64,000 bases of DNA from Calliopsis andreniformis. Taxonomy: Eukaryota; Arthropoda; Insecta; Hymenoptera; Andrenidae. The notes beneath the pieces were generated by a model. It saw only the letters and a program-made list of their open reading frames with translations, was not told the DNA's origin and made no database searches. The stretch spans positions 5,456,001-5,520,000 of the forward strand of contig NC_135073.1 of assembly GCF_051401765.1 (NCBI RefSeq). Reading direction: 5' to 3'. Positions 37,036 through 48,565 of the stretch are shown here, piece after piece (position 1 is the stretch's first letter; the number at the start of each line of letters is the position of its first letter). A program made the position numbers and the translations under genes.

Positions 37036-39363
37036 GACATGCAGTCGCGACCAATTCACGGGAGTCATGGGCCAACCGTTCTTCCGTGGGGACATCCTGA
37101 CAGCTTCACTGCCCTTCCTTTTCAGATTTTTCGGCGTCCCGCTGAACCCTCTGCATTTCTCCTGTTTAATACTCGGAACAAGGGCTTAGCTTGTGTTTAT
37201 TTTATTTTACTATCTTCTAAACGTTCTTACACAATTGTTTTACTGGTTTGATAGTTCTAAACGGTAGGGTAAAACTGCCAATTACTGCGTCCTGACCGAT
37301 TAATGTACCCCGCCTTTTATTTTCACATGAAACAAGATGTAGCATTATTTAATTAGAAACATTTCATTTTATTAGAAACACATAAACATTTGTGTGAAAA
37401 TAAAAAAAGGGACACAATAATTAGCACTATTATTCTATATCGTATCCTCATGAGAAAACTGTTACAAGAAAACTTTCAACTAGCATTATATTGTGTGGAG
37501 TGTTTTATAGCAGATAGATTTATCATCACTTTTTATTTTTATTAATAGATTCATGACTATATTTTAAGTAATGTATGTATGATAATAATATAAAGGAAAA
37601 TGGGACTGCAAATAGAAATTTCCTTTCCAGAAACAAGAATATCACAGAAACCTAATCATATATCCCTATCAATGGTACATAAGCTGTGTTTAAAAATTTC
37701 TTTAATATTAAAACAGATTTCAAATTATTTAGAATGGTGAAGTTAGACGACTCACGTTTTAGAATCAGAACTACAAGTAATTTTTACACGTGTAGTGTAC
37801 ATGTCTAAGGATACGTCTCTGCAACTCTCAAGAGTCAGGTGTGTTATTACATATACATATAATATAATCAATCAAAAAATATCTAATATCTAGCAATCTT
37901 TGACTGAATTATCTTAGAGACCAATTTTCCACCAATGGCATACAGTATTGAGAACACTCTAGAGAGCACCTATCCTGAAGAACTCTCAGATGAGCATGTA
38001 CCCTCAAAAAAGCAGAAAACAAAATATCAACAAAATCTGTTCCCAACAATACAACACTTCTCTCTCAACCACGATATACAATAAAAGCGTGCAAGACCAG
38101 GATAACGACCATCGCCTTTTTACATCTGAATTTCCACTCTCTGATGTATTTCATTCCCACCACTCCTCGAACGTGAACATCTCCAGCCATCGTCGACGTA
38201 TCATCGTTTAACCACGCGTCTCGGCGGAATATCGACCTCATTATTGGGACATATCACCGGCAATGAAACGTAAGTCGCCAAGCGCGCAGCGGATCCCGGA
38301 TGAAAAGACAGGCTACAGTAGACTGGGTGTTCATTACGGGGCCAGGTTGCCGCTATAGGAATCCATTAATGCGTGAGACGTTGCTCGCGATGAAACCGAG
38401 CATAATGCGCCGGCACCTCGTATCTGCGAGCAGCGACCGCGGCGAGAGCCGGAGGAAGAGCAGAAGGGGAAGGAGGGTTCGGTGGAACGTGCCTCGTTAA
38501 GGGAAACACAGGACACAGGGTGTAAGGGTGGCCCGAGGCAGGGGGTGCGCGTCGTCGTTAAACCGTACCGGGAATATCGCCGTTCAATTTCATTCCTCGC
38601 TCTTTAAAAAAGGAAGAAAAAGGGGATAGACAGACAGAGGAAGAGAGACAGGGCGAGGGAGGGAGTGGATAGGGGAGGGGGGAACCGCTCCCGCTCGGCG
38701 TATCGGCCTACAGGAATTCTTTTTGATCTCGCTAAAGAATTCATTAAGTTTCGCGGCCGCGGTTAGGTATTAATATGCGGGGGTAGAAAACACGCGGCGC
38801 GTTTTACGCTTGCCAGAGCGCGAGTCGTGCTACCAGGAAAGGCCAGGTGGATATCTCCCTTTTCTCTTGCCTCGCTTTGTCCGATGCTCTTTCCTTTGTC
38901 GCGACCGACGCGCGATTGTCTATTGATGGCCCTTTGATATCCGTGGCTTCGTCACTTTGCGGGAACGATCGCGGGAGACACCGCAAGTTATCACGTGGGA
39001 TAGATTGAGCAACACCTCTTGCAGACCTTTAAAAGAACAGTACTGAGAGACTATCATTCTGAATTTGTATTATCTAATTCTTTTTGTGCTAACATATCCA
39101 TCTATCAATTATAATACAGTGGGTTAAGATTGCTAACTTGTAACCTTTTTTACTATTAAATGTGAGGAAAAGAATACAACTTTCTCTTGATTGGTGAAGT
39201 TTGGAAAGATTTGTCGATGTGTGGAAAATATTTCGTTCATCAATAACAACATTTGTGGTGAGTACAGAATATTGGCTTGGCTATTTTCAATGGACCTATC
39301 GTTAATGGTTGGACCTAAAAATATTAAATATTCTATGGGGTACAAGACATGAGGGTTAATTGT

Positions 39364-39408
39364 CTATAGTTTGAAGACCATTTTAGTGACTATAGTTTGA
39401 AGACCATT
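39364..39408. repeat. 26-bp tandem duplication
   Basis: CTATAGTTTGAAGACCATT occurs at 39364 and again at 39390, without mismatch over 19 bases, so the period is 26. Confidence 0.9.
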
Positions 39409-42400
39409 GGATGCAGCAAACAAAGAATGAATGATAAGATAAATGTTGCTTTAAATTGTACCATTGATATATTTATAAGCTTATATCGAGTAAATATATA
39501 CGAAGGATCGCTGAATCTTCTAATAACCTAGTTCCAAGAAACTCCAAAATTTCTGATCCCCCAGACCTAGCTCTCCCGAAATTCGGCCACTGATTCTTTA
39601 ACCGTTGCAAGCTCCCATAAGCTCTCATCATGGTTCACCTGCGGAACAAGTAATATTAGAAGTTTCTTAAAAACTAGATACACCGAGTCTCCATTCCGTG
39701 TTGATGCCCTACGATGACGGTGGAAGCGGAAAATGCTTCGGCTGGGTGATAGAGATCGAGCTAGAGAGAAGTTTAGGTCACCTCACGGAGTGCATTTGGC
39801 CATCAAATAACATCGGCAGCGCCTATAACCGGCTTACGCCCCGACATAAAGTCGGCTTGGGCTTCTCCTACTTCCACACGGTCTTTCCTCGCCATCTCGA
39901 ACCACTAACTCGTGATCAGACTGGCCTGGCTACGGCCGAACTACCCGTAGTATCAGGAGTTGCGGCTCTTGGGGGGCTTAAGTTCGCGATATCAGTTGAT
40001 TGGGTCTGGTAAAGTATCGCTGGCGGAAAGGAGATTCGTTTCCAGCGTTGCTTCCGCGATTGCTCCGCTTTCGAGATTCATTGGTTTCACGGGTTCGTGC
40101 TTGAAATTTCGATGAGCAAATTGTTTGGAATCTATAATATACTATACAACTGTATAAAATTTTATTTCTCTTTAACAGAAATTTTGTAACGTGAAAGTTT
40201 GTAAATTTCCATTAATTTCACTTTTTAATTGCTGCAATCTACAGCATTAAACATAAATAAGTGCATATAATTGTTAAGTGATGAGATAAGGTTGCAGAGT
40301 CTCTATCTAATTATATTTTAACCAATGGCAATCTTGTCTCAAACTTATGATAAGCAACTACTCATTAACGTTATCTTTTAAAAATCATGACAGAGCCAAA
40401 TTTGATTCTAAAATTTGCGGAAAAAGTAATTTTTAAATATGTAAGATTCCATATTACCAATTAAGGGTTAATAAGGTAATGTCATTAATCAAAATAATCG
40501 AAAGGTTAATGCACCAGTTTAGGATGTCCGTTTCTTCCCCTATTCGTTGCCAGTTAGACCTCTCCTGATATTTCCAATTAAACTTTCCGTACTGTTCGAC
40601 CTAACGATACTTTTCGGGATTAGCAGAGATATGTTTTGGCTTGCGGCTACCTTGTGGGCTGATACTGAGGAAAGGGCCAATAACTTGCCAATATCGGTAT
40701 TACTGGCGCACTGAGCGCAATATAAACGTTTATGACCCAATGCGCGTCCTTCCGGACCCTTGGTTCGTTCTATACTGTGTTCAATCCTCTGCTTTTGCAT
40801 CAGTGACTCTCAAACTCTTACAAGTCCTTCTATCCTAAATAGGAAGTCATCATAAGTCAACTATACAAAAATATAGCATCTTTTCCATAGTCATTCTTCG
40901 TTCTATTCTTCATTCTTTTTCTTTCCAAAATCAAAATCATCTGCTTACACATTAGAAAGCATAATTAATTTTAAACTACTGGTGTCTTAATTTTAATTGA
41001 CTGCAATAGCATGTGTGTCAAGAGATTTCTTTTTCCATGGCCTTAGGAATTCAATTTCATTTAAAAGAAAGGGGAGATTATTTAGTTGTTTATCTAGCAC
41101 TTAGGTCATCAGGTTAGAAGGATGAGAGCTGCTGGACGAAAGGCACCCATAAGACAGAGAACGAAAGAAGGGTAAGCATCGGCAGCCAATGTGACAACAA
41201 TACAAACCACCCCCGCCTCGTTGTTCGTCGGCGATACGTAGCTTTCTATCCCGTTGCCCTTTCGCCACTCTGTGTTGGGACTCCGATGCTTCTGTGTGTC
41301 CAGGACACTTAATGTTTCTCTATCTATAGCGGTCAGGACGAGACAGTCCGGTATATTGTTATATACGACATTGTGAAGGGCCCCGGGGCAAGGAAAGGAC
41401 GAAGAGTGGAGCCACGAGAGATATCGCCGACCACCAATTACAGGCGACCAAGAGTTATTGAAAAGATCCCCCAACGGGAGAAACCCCGTGGAATCGCGCT
41501 TTCGTACAGCTAATGAACACTGATTACAGTTCACCGTACTGTTCGTCGATGATTTGTGGCTGGATCGTGATCTGCGTCCAGCAGGTCGTCTCGTATACCT
41601 GAACGTTCGTATTGCTTTGAGTTATCTTTAATTAATTTACACCCCCTTCGGGAAACTGTCGCCTATTAAAAATATGAAATTTTTTGGGATGCGGAAAATA
41701 ACTTGGGTTCATAAAATATACTTTGAAGTGTATGTGAACTAAATCTTGCTTAAAAATATTTTTCTTTTTTTTTAATCAAAACTAATAGTAAGTCCGTATT
41801 TTGTACGAATTCTTGATATTCTGTATTGATTAGAACTTTTTCTTGGGAGTATGAACTTTGATCAGATTTGAGTTCAAAATAATCTTTGTACCTCTCTAAT
41901 TGTAAGTAAGAGTATTAACGTTCTTTAAATAGGAATTAATGGTTGTTTTCATTATCGATCGAAATTGTATTGCAAACCAATTTACAAATTCAAAGTTAAT
42001 TCCAATTATTAATGCTTTTACTATCAAGCCCACTTTTACTACTGTATGCATTTTTCATCAAACAAAGGCGAAACGTGATCAAGAAGAGCACGTGAACTAC
42101 ATTGTCAAGAGCAATAGTCCCATGGCAGGGAGAAATCTGAGAATGTAAAAGTTTAGAATCCTTGAAACAGCACCCTCCACTGTTTCATGACTTGTAACGT
42201 CACTTTACAGCATGACAATGTTTGTCTTGGCTCTGCTCCCGACTATTCGCAAGCAGCTGGGAGTGCTTTCGCTCTTGGGAGACCAATTGCACAAATCTGG
42301 TCTCGAAGCCATTTCAAACAATGCTAACTTACTTGTTTCTTTCCAGTAGTGGAAGATAATAACCATTTTTTTAACCGAAAATCTTTATATATATATGAAA

Positions 42401-44432
42401 ATATCATAAATATCGATTTCAGAAGCTAATATAAATTAAATACTGTAAGTAAAAGGCTTTGGCGATTGTTAATTTAAACATTATTTTATATATTCTAAAT
42501 GATCTAAATAGACACACTCAAAACTCGACGCATTGCACATGTAGGTTACGAACAGTAGAAGGGTAAATCAGCTTTCATGCTTGTTTACATTTTGTGCTAA
42601 TATATAAAGTACTACACAATTTGTATAAAATTTAAGTTGATAATATGTCAGATGTGCTAAAACTTTTTGCAGATAAGATATATACGTATCAAGTCATTTG
42701 ATGAATAATACAAATATTATTTTCCTTTTAAGTACTACACATTATTTATTTATAACTGTAAACAAGCCATATATTCTTTATTAGTTTCTGAAATAGCAAT
42801 ACAATCTATCCATTAGTTATTTAATCTTATTTGAATAAAACTGTATAGGTAATTATTTACAACTTGTGGGATTGTTTGCATTGTTTACGAAATGATCTGA
42901 TATTTTAAACAAAGTTTTTAAATTTATAATATTAGTATTACCTGAATGGCAAATAAATTGCACATTTGTTACGTATAAGTTATGCTACAATTACTTATTA
43001 AAGCTATTGACAGGTATGCAAATTATTAAATGATCTCTTTTAAACAAAATTGTTAAATATTCCTTCCCTACACCTGACTGCTTAATTGTATACTATTAGT
43101 AAATCTACTTCATAAAAAACCGTAAAAAAGTTGTATTCAAGGATTATAAATCACAATATACGTATAAAAAAATATCTGAAAATTATGAAAATTTCAGAAC
43201 AAAGTTAACTTCCACATCTTAAACGTCATAGTTAGTTTATAAATCTCCAAATGCTTCGCACAAATATTTCCAGAAAACAATGACTGTCAGGTGTCCCTAC
43301 GAAGAAGTCAACCCTCGGAGGGTCCTCACAGAAGCTGTAACTTAAAAGCTCAAGGCACACCGCGAGGTTCGATGAGCTCACGGCAACAAGGCGCGCATTA
43401 ATTATTCCCTGTAGATTACACCAAGTTCGATCCGTAAAATTTCCACCCCAACAGAGAGGGTGACGCCATCAATTTCGTCCCTTTTCCCGCGCAATGAGCT
43501 TCTCCGGCGGGAATCGCCCGAAAAGACTTCTCCGTCTCATCGAATGGTAATGTCTCCTTTTAGGATCATCATATTTATAAATATAACCCGGCTCTTGGAT
43601 CCCGCTCCCCGACGAGAGGACCCTGTTAATTGGGAATACTGATGGCATCGAGAAGGAGAAGGCGTACGGATCGATCCTAGTAGGTTGTCTCCCTCTTTCG
43701 TCTATCTGCGCGCCGTGGCCTCATCTTCTTGGCCACCCACGCAAGATCACGATGCCGGATAAGACCCGTGGGACGCTGTCAAAGGGAGCTTATATTTATG
43801 AGACTTTCGGCAAACAAATGGATAAATCTAATATCCCCGGAAGCTGGAACGCTGGAGCTCCTTGAAAACGACGTCGTCTTCCTGTGGATTCCAGTTCCTC
43901 TGATGCGCTGCGACGAACTCGGAAGACTTTGAGATTGATAATCTGGGGATATTTTGTGCTAACGGATGAATAGTCAATGAATTTTGCCGAATAAAGTGTT
44001 CCGAGAGTACTAAGGACGCTAACTTTGAAGGACGTGACTTGCCATATGGAAATTTTTGGATCTTGGTGTGAATCGTTGATGATTGGAAACGTATCTTTAG
44101 TACTACATATTACTATTTATAGTAAAATTGATGGTTTTCGATAACTAATCGATTTTGTATCGAGTAGAATTTTAAGTATGCTTCAAATATGTTTTCCATT
44201 TTTGTGTAACTTTAATTAACCTCTGTGTTTCTGAGAATGTGATTTTAATTCATTTTATTAAGCTCAATTGGTCTATTGATATCTTTTTGATCTTTTGATA
44301 CCTACGTATACTCTTATCTGTGTTATGGTATCAATCTTGTTATAAATAAATAAATATATACATCTATGGTGTAGATAATACATGTATAATGAATAAAATG
44401 GAAGGATAAATGAATGGAACCGGAAATAGAAT

Positions 44433-44480
44433 CCTCATAACGATCTGACAACTCTAAACTTCTCATAACGACCTGACAAA
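44433..44480. repeat. 29-bp tandem duplication
   Basis: CTCATAACGATCTGACAA at 44433 recurs as CTCATAACGACCTGACAA at 44462 with one substitution. Confidence 0.85.
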
Positions 44481-44697
44481 CTCTTTGAAATTGTATAATA
44501 TCATATTAAGTACAATAATTTCAAAAATTGAGTAAAAAATCAGCTCACACATAACACTGTGCAATATGCGTATGATCTACTGCATTTATATTTTCGTTGT
44601 TTTCACGATGTGTGCATTTGGGCACTGTATCAAATATGTGTGTAGGAAATTTCATTTTAAGAGTCAATAACATTATAACAATTAATATGTAAAGATG

Positions 44698-44872
44698 GGT
44701 ACCTCAGTATTAGTGAATACACGATTGAACCTCATCAATGAAAAAAGAAAGTAAGGTTATCAATAATCGATCCTTGTCCTGGTACCTCAGGTACCTCAGC
44801 ATTAGTGAATATACGATTAAACCTCATCAATGAAAAAAGAAAGTAAGGTTATCAATAATCGATCCTTGTCCT
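44698..44872. repeat. 92-bp tandem duplication (two 83-bp units)
   Basis: The unit from GGTACCTCAGTATTAGTGAA (44698-44780) is repeated at 44790-44872 with three substitutions. The nine bases between them (GGTACCTCA) are the start of a third copy, so the period is 92. The low divergence indicates a recent duplication. It contains no open frame. Confidence 0.95.
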
Positions 44873-45619
44873 GAAAAATATAAAAGGGTTCGAAGCGAAT
44901 TCGAACAGTAGTCTGCATAAGGCAGCCTTCGAATCACGGCCACGCTTGCCGTCTTTCCGTTCTCCAACGCCATTAAAGGCGCCATAAAAGAAGCAGTCTG
45001 GCAGTGAACAGGTCCCGATGGCGAGAGTGCCGAGCGAAATTTGTCAGTATTAAATAAATAACCCATAAAGGTGGAACATCAATCCGCTGCGGGAGCATTA
45101 ACGCCCGATATAGAAGGGAGAGAGGTAACGGCTGTTATTTTTCATACACCGGTCTTATACACAAACACTGTGCTGTCATGTACCACGAACTAAAGGATGT
45201 CTTTTCCTCACCCATTCTCTGTTCGTCTTCTTTGAAGTTTTTACGAGCCCCAGCTCGACAACACTACCGCCAAGTTTCGACCGTAGATCAAATACGAGAT
45301 GTATCTATTGCGATGGAATTGCTTGGATGTCCTTCAAGCTTCTGGAGGACTGATCTTTCGCTTTAACCCCTCGAAGACTGATCTGATGATCCAGCGGTGA
45401 GATGTTACTGAGTCAGTGTAGAGTAGGACTCTGACTGCTTGTTGAACTTTTTCGGATTCGACTATGTACTAGAATATTTTGTAGTGCAATTTTTGGCGAG
45501 TATTATTCGAATATTCTCGTACTGTTAGTATACAAATATTATTTGAAAATTACTCAATTAAAGTTGAAAGAAAGTAATGAATATTTTCGTTAATATACAC
45601 GTTCGAATTTTGTAATATT
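44873..45619. other. Non-coding island and AT-rich tail
   Basis: A GC-balanced island (44880-45420) follows the 92-bp repeat. TTAACCCCTCGAAGACTG at 45363 resembles a piggyBac-like end but has no partner. Confidence 0.45.
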
Positions 45620-45975
45620 CAGGGTGTTCGATGATAAGTGTCAGAAATTTCAAAGGATGATTCTACACCTCAAAAGAGAACGAAAATTAAGAATAATAAA
45701 ATTGTGTTCGAAGCTTCGTTTCAAAGTTATTAATTGTTGAGAAAATGCCTAAAGTTCGCGAGAAATGTGTCTGACTTGGGACTCATTCTACTGATTCTCT
45801 GTGTCTGACCTGGCTGTTGCACGTCAGCAGTAGAATAAGGCCCAAGTCAGGCATATTTCACGCGCATTTTACATGTTTTCTCAGCAATTAATAACTCTGA
45901 AACTAAACCTCAAACGTATTTTCATCATTCTTGATTTTCGTCTTATTTTAGCGTGTAAAATTGCTCGTTAATGGG
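45620..45975. mobile_element. Fold-back DNA element with CAGGGTGTTCG terminus
   Basis: The left part (about 45620-45780) matches the reverse complement of the right part (about 45835-45975). For example, AAAGTTATTAATTGTTGAGAA pairs with TTCTCAGCAATTAATAACTC, and GACTTGGG pairs with CCCAAGTC. The left end CAGGGTGTTCG is of a class seen on insect non-autonomous DNA transposons. The outer right end is worn and no target duplication could be fixed. There is no coding capacity. Confidence 0.65.
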
Positions 45976-46011
45976 GTACTTCAGTTTAGTCCCCCATCTT
46001 TTAATTCTTAA

Positions 46012-46200
46012 CTGCTATTGTGGGTCTATGATGCCGGTATTCATTACTTATTTATATCTGCTTCCCTTCCTGCATGACCTATGGGCCTATCAAGAACAAT
46101 TGATTTTGGTCTTTAATTTGTCATTTTTATGTTAATAATAACGCAATAAACATTAGCGATCTGTGAGACTGCTAATATTAATAGGTCTAGTAGTCAAGGG
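46012..46200. mobile_element. Possible piggyBac-like MITE, left end worn
   Basis: TTAA flanks both ends (46008-46011 and 46201-46204). The right end read on the minus strand starts CCCTTGACTACTAGACC, a plausible piggyBac-type CCY terminus. The left end (CTGCTATTGTGGGTC) matches only loosely. It abuts the fold-back element to its left. Confidence 0.3.
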
Positions 46201-46204
46201 TTAA

Positions 46205-48162
46205 GGCTTTTTTGGAATGTTTTTTAAAAAATTAGAAGACTGTTTTGTATTAGGCTTTTGTGCATGTATTTACTAATATTTAATGTATATAAATTATTCT
46301 TTTCAAGCGGAAATGATTGTAATTTTATTGTCCGAACTACGTATGTTTGAACAACCTTCTTGTCAATATCACTAATCTGAAACAAATGAGTAAAAAAGGA
46401 TCTTTATTAGTATGGATACAGCTAGGTTGAGAACCAAAATTTTCAAAAGGAGTTAATTGTTCCCAATTTTGTTAATATGTTAAGGACGAAAAAGTTGTCT
46501 AAACAATTTAGAACTTAATGATTTCAATTACCGTATCAATACTAATGAAGTAGTCTCAATACAACATACTAGTAAATACAATATTACGAGAAGTTAAATT
46601 TATTTCATTTATTTCTGACCTTGTATAATCCTAAAAGCCATAGTATACTACATAGTGGAACTTATCTTAATGCATGCTTTCATAAGATTTAAAAAATATG
46701 TAGTATTCCATTTGAAGAAATGAAGGTTACCTTCGTTTCCCGAAGAATATAGAAAATACAAGAAATTGAAACACGTTATCACGTTGTCAGTAAAATATAC
46801 TACAATTCTTTCCACCTCCATTTTTTTCTAATGTTTACTGTTTACGACAAAAACCGCTGGTACAAATTGTCACGAACACTCTGTACATTCGAAGTTTATA
46901 GTACCACCTACAACTTGTTGCTCATATGCGTTCAAATTCTCAAAAGTCCCATATGCATTTAAAAGAAAAAATTTCTTTGTCCCATGAAAAGTCCAATCGC
47001 ATTAGGAACAAAAGGACCACCAATGCCGGCAAAGTCACGGCTCAAAAAGAACGAAAAAGGGGAGGAACGCGTGGTTGTGCTGAGGCGATGTACAGGAGCG
47101 GCGAAAACCAAAAGCGAAATCTCTGAAGGCGCGCGGGAGTGGTAGCTTCCGTCAATACAAGGGGTCGATTGTGGGCTGAAAGGCACCGCCGATTCCACAA
47201 CTCGCGGCTCCATTCGGGACGTCTTCGGGCGCACAGTGGTCGACTTGTACTCGCGATACGATTCCGATGCCGAGATTACGCTCTGGTTTCGTGGACCCCG
47301 CTGCCTCGGTTATTAGCTTCTTCTTTGATTGGCTGTGTTTAATGGGCCGAACGATACGCGTATAAATTGCTTCTCGCCGCCGACTTTGAAGATATTTCGA
47401 GACTGTCGACGGTTTGGATCCCTATGTACGTATCCGAGCCTACTAGCGCCTTCAAAGTGCATCTGGATGTTAATGATTTGCTATAATGCTAGTAGAAATT
47501 ATTTTCGCTGAATGGTCTACCAACTACGAATATATCGGCCTTTATTTATTGTAGTAATAAAAAGAGATTATGTTAAGTTCTTCAGGGATGAGATTACTGA
47601 AATTAGGGAAGAATGATGTTCTTGATAATATTTGAACCGAAAATGTAGGTACATGCTTGTGTTAGTATAACCTAAAGAAATTAAAGATAGATTTACGTAT
47701 GCAAGCTTACTTTTCGATTTATGAATTGTTTATTAATTATGAAAATGCTCACAACACAGAAATAATAAATTAATGTACAGTCAGAGGTTGGAGTATTATT
47801 CTTTTGAAATAAAAGTAGTGAGGAAACATTTAATAAATAACAATTTCATTACTTTGTTGGTAGATATGCAAATTGCAGGTACATGTGCTTCTGAATTTAC
47901 ATGTACACGTGAATATTATACGCGCATAGTTGGCAGAACTGTTAGACTTTTTTTAATTCTATAGTTTGAAATATTGACAGCATGACTGTCTCGAAATTTA
48001 TACATACAGAAGAATATATCTAGTTAAATATACTCTTATTTTTTGGTGTAAGGAACATTGTAATAATTGTTCAAAACACCAAATTCGAAGCAAACTATTT
48101 TGCTATATAATATTTTTTGGTTATAGAATTACAGCCTCAAAACCTCTATTATCTAGAATAGT
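46205..48162. other. AT-rich sequence with one island at ~46990-47500
   Basis: No gene is supported. The island has CpG-rich sequence and frames open on both strands. Confidence 0.5.
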
Positions 48163-48177
48163 TATCTATCTATCTAT
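48163..48177. repeat. (TATC)n microsatellite
   Basis: TATCTATCTATCTAT, just upstream of the piggyBac-like element. Confidence 0.8.
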
Positions 48178-48299
48178 GACAACCTAGAACAATTGAAGGG
48201 TTCATATCGAAAACAACATTTGACAATTTTCTTGACTCTTCATAACAATTCCATGATGGCCAGTCTTAATTTTAACTATCAAAATGTGTAATTACTTAA

Positions 48300-48561
48300 C
48301 CCTAGAACAACACTCTAAGATCGCCAGCGAACTTGGAGATCTATTTAATAGCATACACTTCAAAGTAACTTAAGTTTTGCCTTTTCTTTGTATAAACAAG
48401 TATCAAGTCCTACAACTATCTTTTCTTAAGATCCTCAAAATAGAATGAGAAAAGAATTTTTCGAAAATAACAAATAATATTTTAAATACCAAGATTTTTA
48501 GACCGTCCTCCGCAACCCCACACTGTTACTTATATCGAAAAATAAGGGTGTCGTTCTAGGA
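48300..48561. mobile_element. piggyBac-like MITE, 262 bp, TTAA duplication
   Basis: TTAA lies immediately outside both ends (48296-48299 and 48562-48565). The ends are inverted repeats: CCCTAGAACAACACTC on the left and, read on the minus strand, TCCTAGAACGACACCC on the right (13 of 16 identical). TTAA plus a CCCTAGAA-type terminus is diagnostic of the piggyBac superfamily. With no transposase it is non-autonomous. Confidence 0.75.
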
Positions 48562-48565
48562 TTAA

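Larger units (their letters stand above)
35357..44432. other. Gene desert with islands, between the pogo-like MITE and the tandem repeats
   Basis: Islands lie at about 35400-35900, 36580-37180, 38120-39000, 39540-40090, 40520-40820, 41100-41650 and 43250-43950. The 38560-38800 part is the most CpG-dense (GCGGCCGCGG, ACACGCGGCGCG). 42340-43200 is AT-rich. Apart from the repeats and open interval listed separately, nothing is supported. Confidence 0.5.

Noticed and set aside
39118..39360. GGGTTAA and GAGGGTTAA ends suggestive of piggyBac-like elements
   Set aside because: Both motifs have the same orientation and no inverted partner bounded by TTAA was found.
40460..40475. AAGGGTTAAT as a TTAA-type element end
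   Set aside because: No matching opposite end within several hundred bases.
41109..41534. 141-codon minus-strand frame
   Set aside because: No recognisable domain, no flanking splice signals, and it lies in one of many CpG islands with chance openings.
43350..43375. AAGGCACACCGCGAG, loosely like miR-124
   Set aside because: The mature sequence differs at key positions and no precursor hairpin was found.
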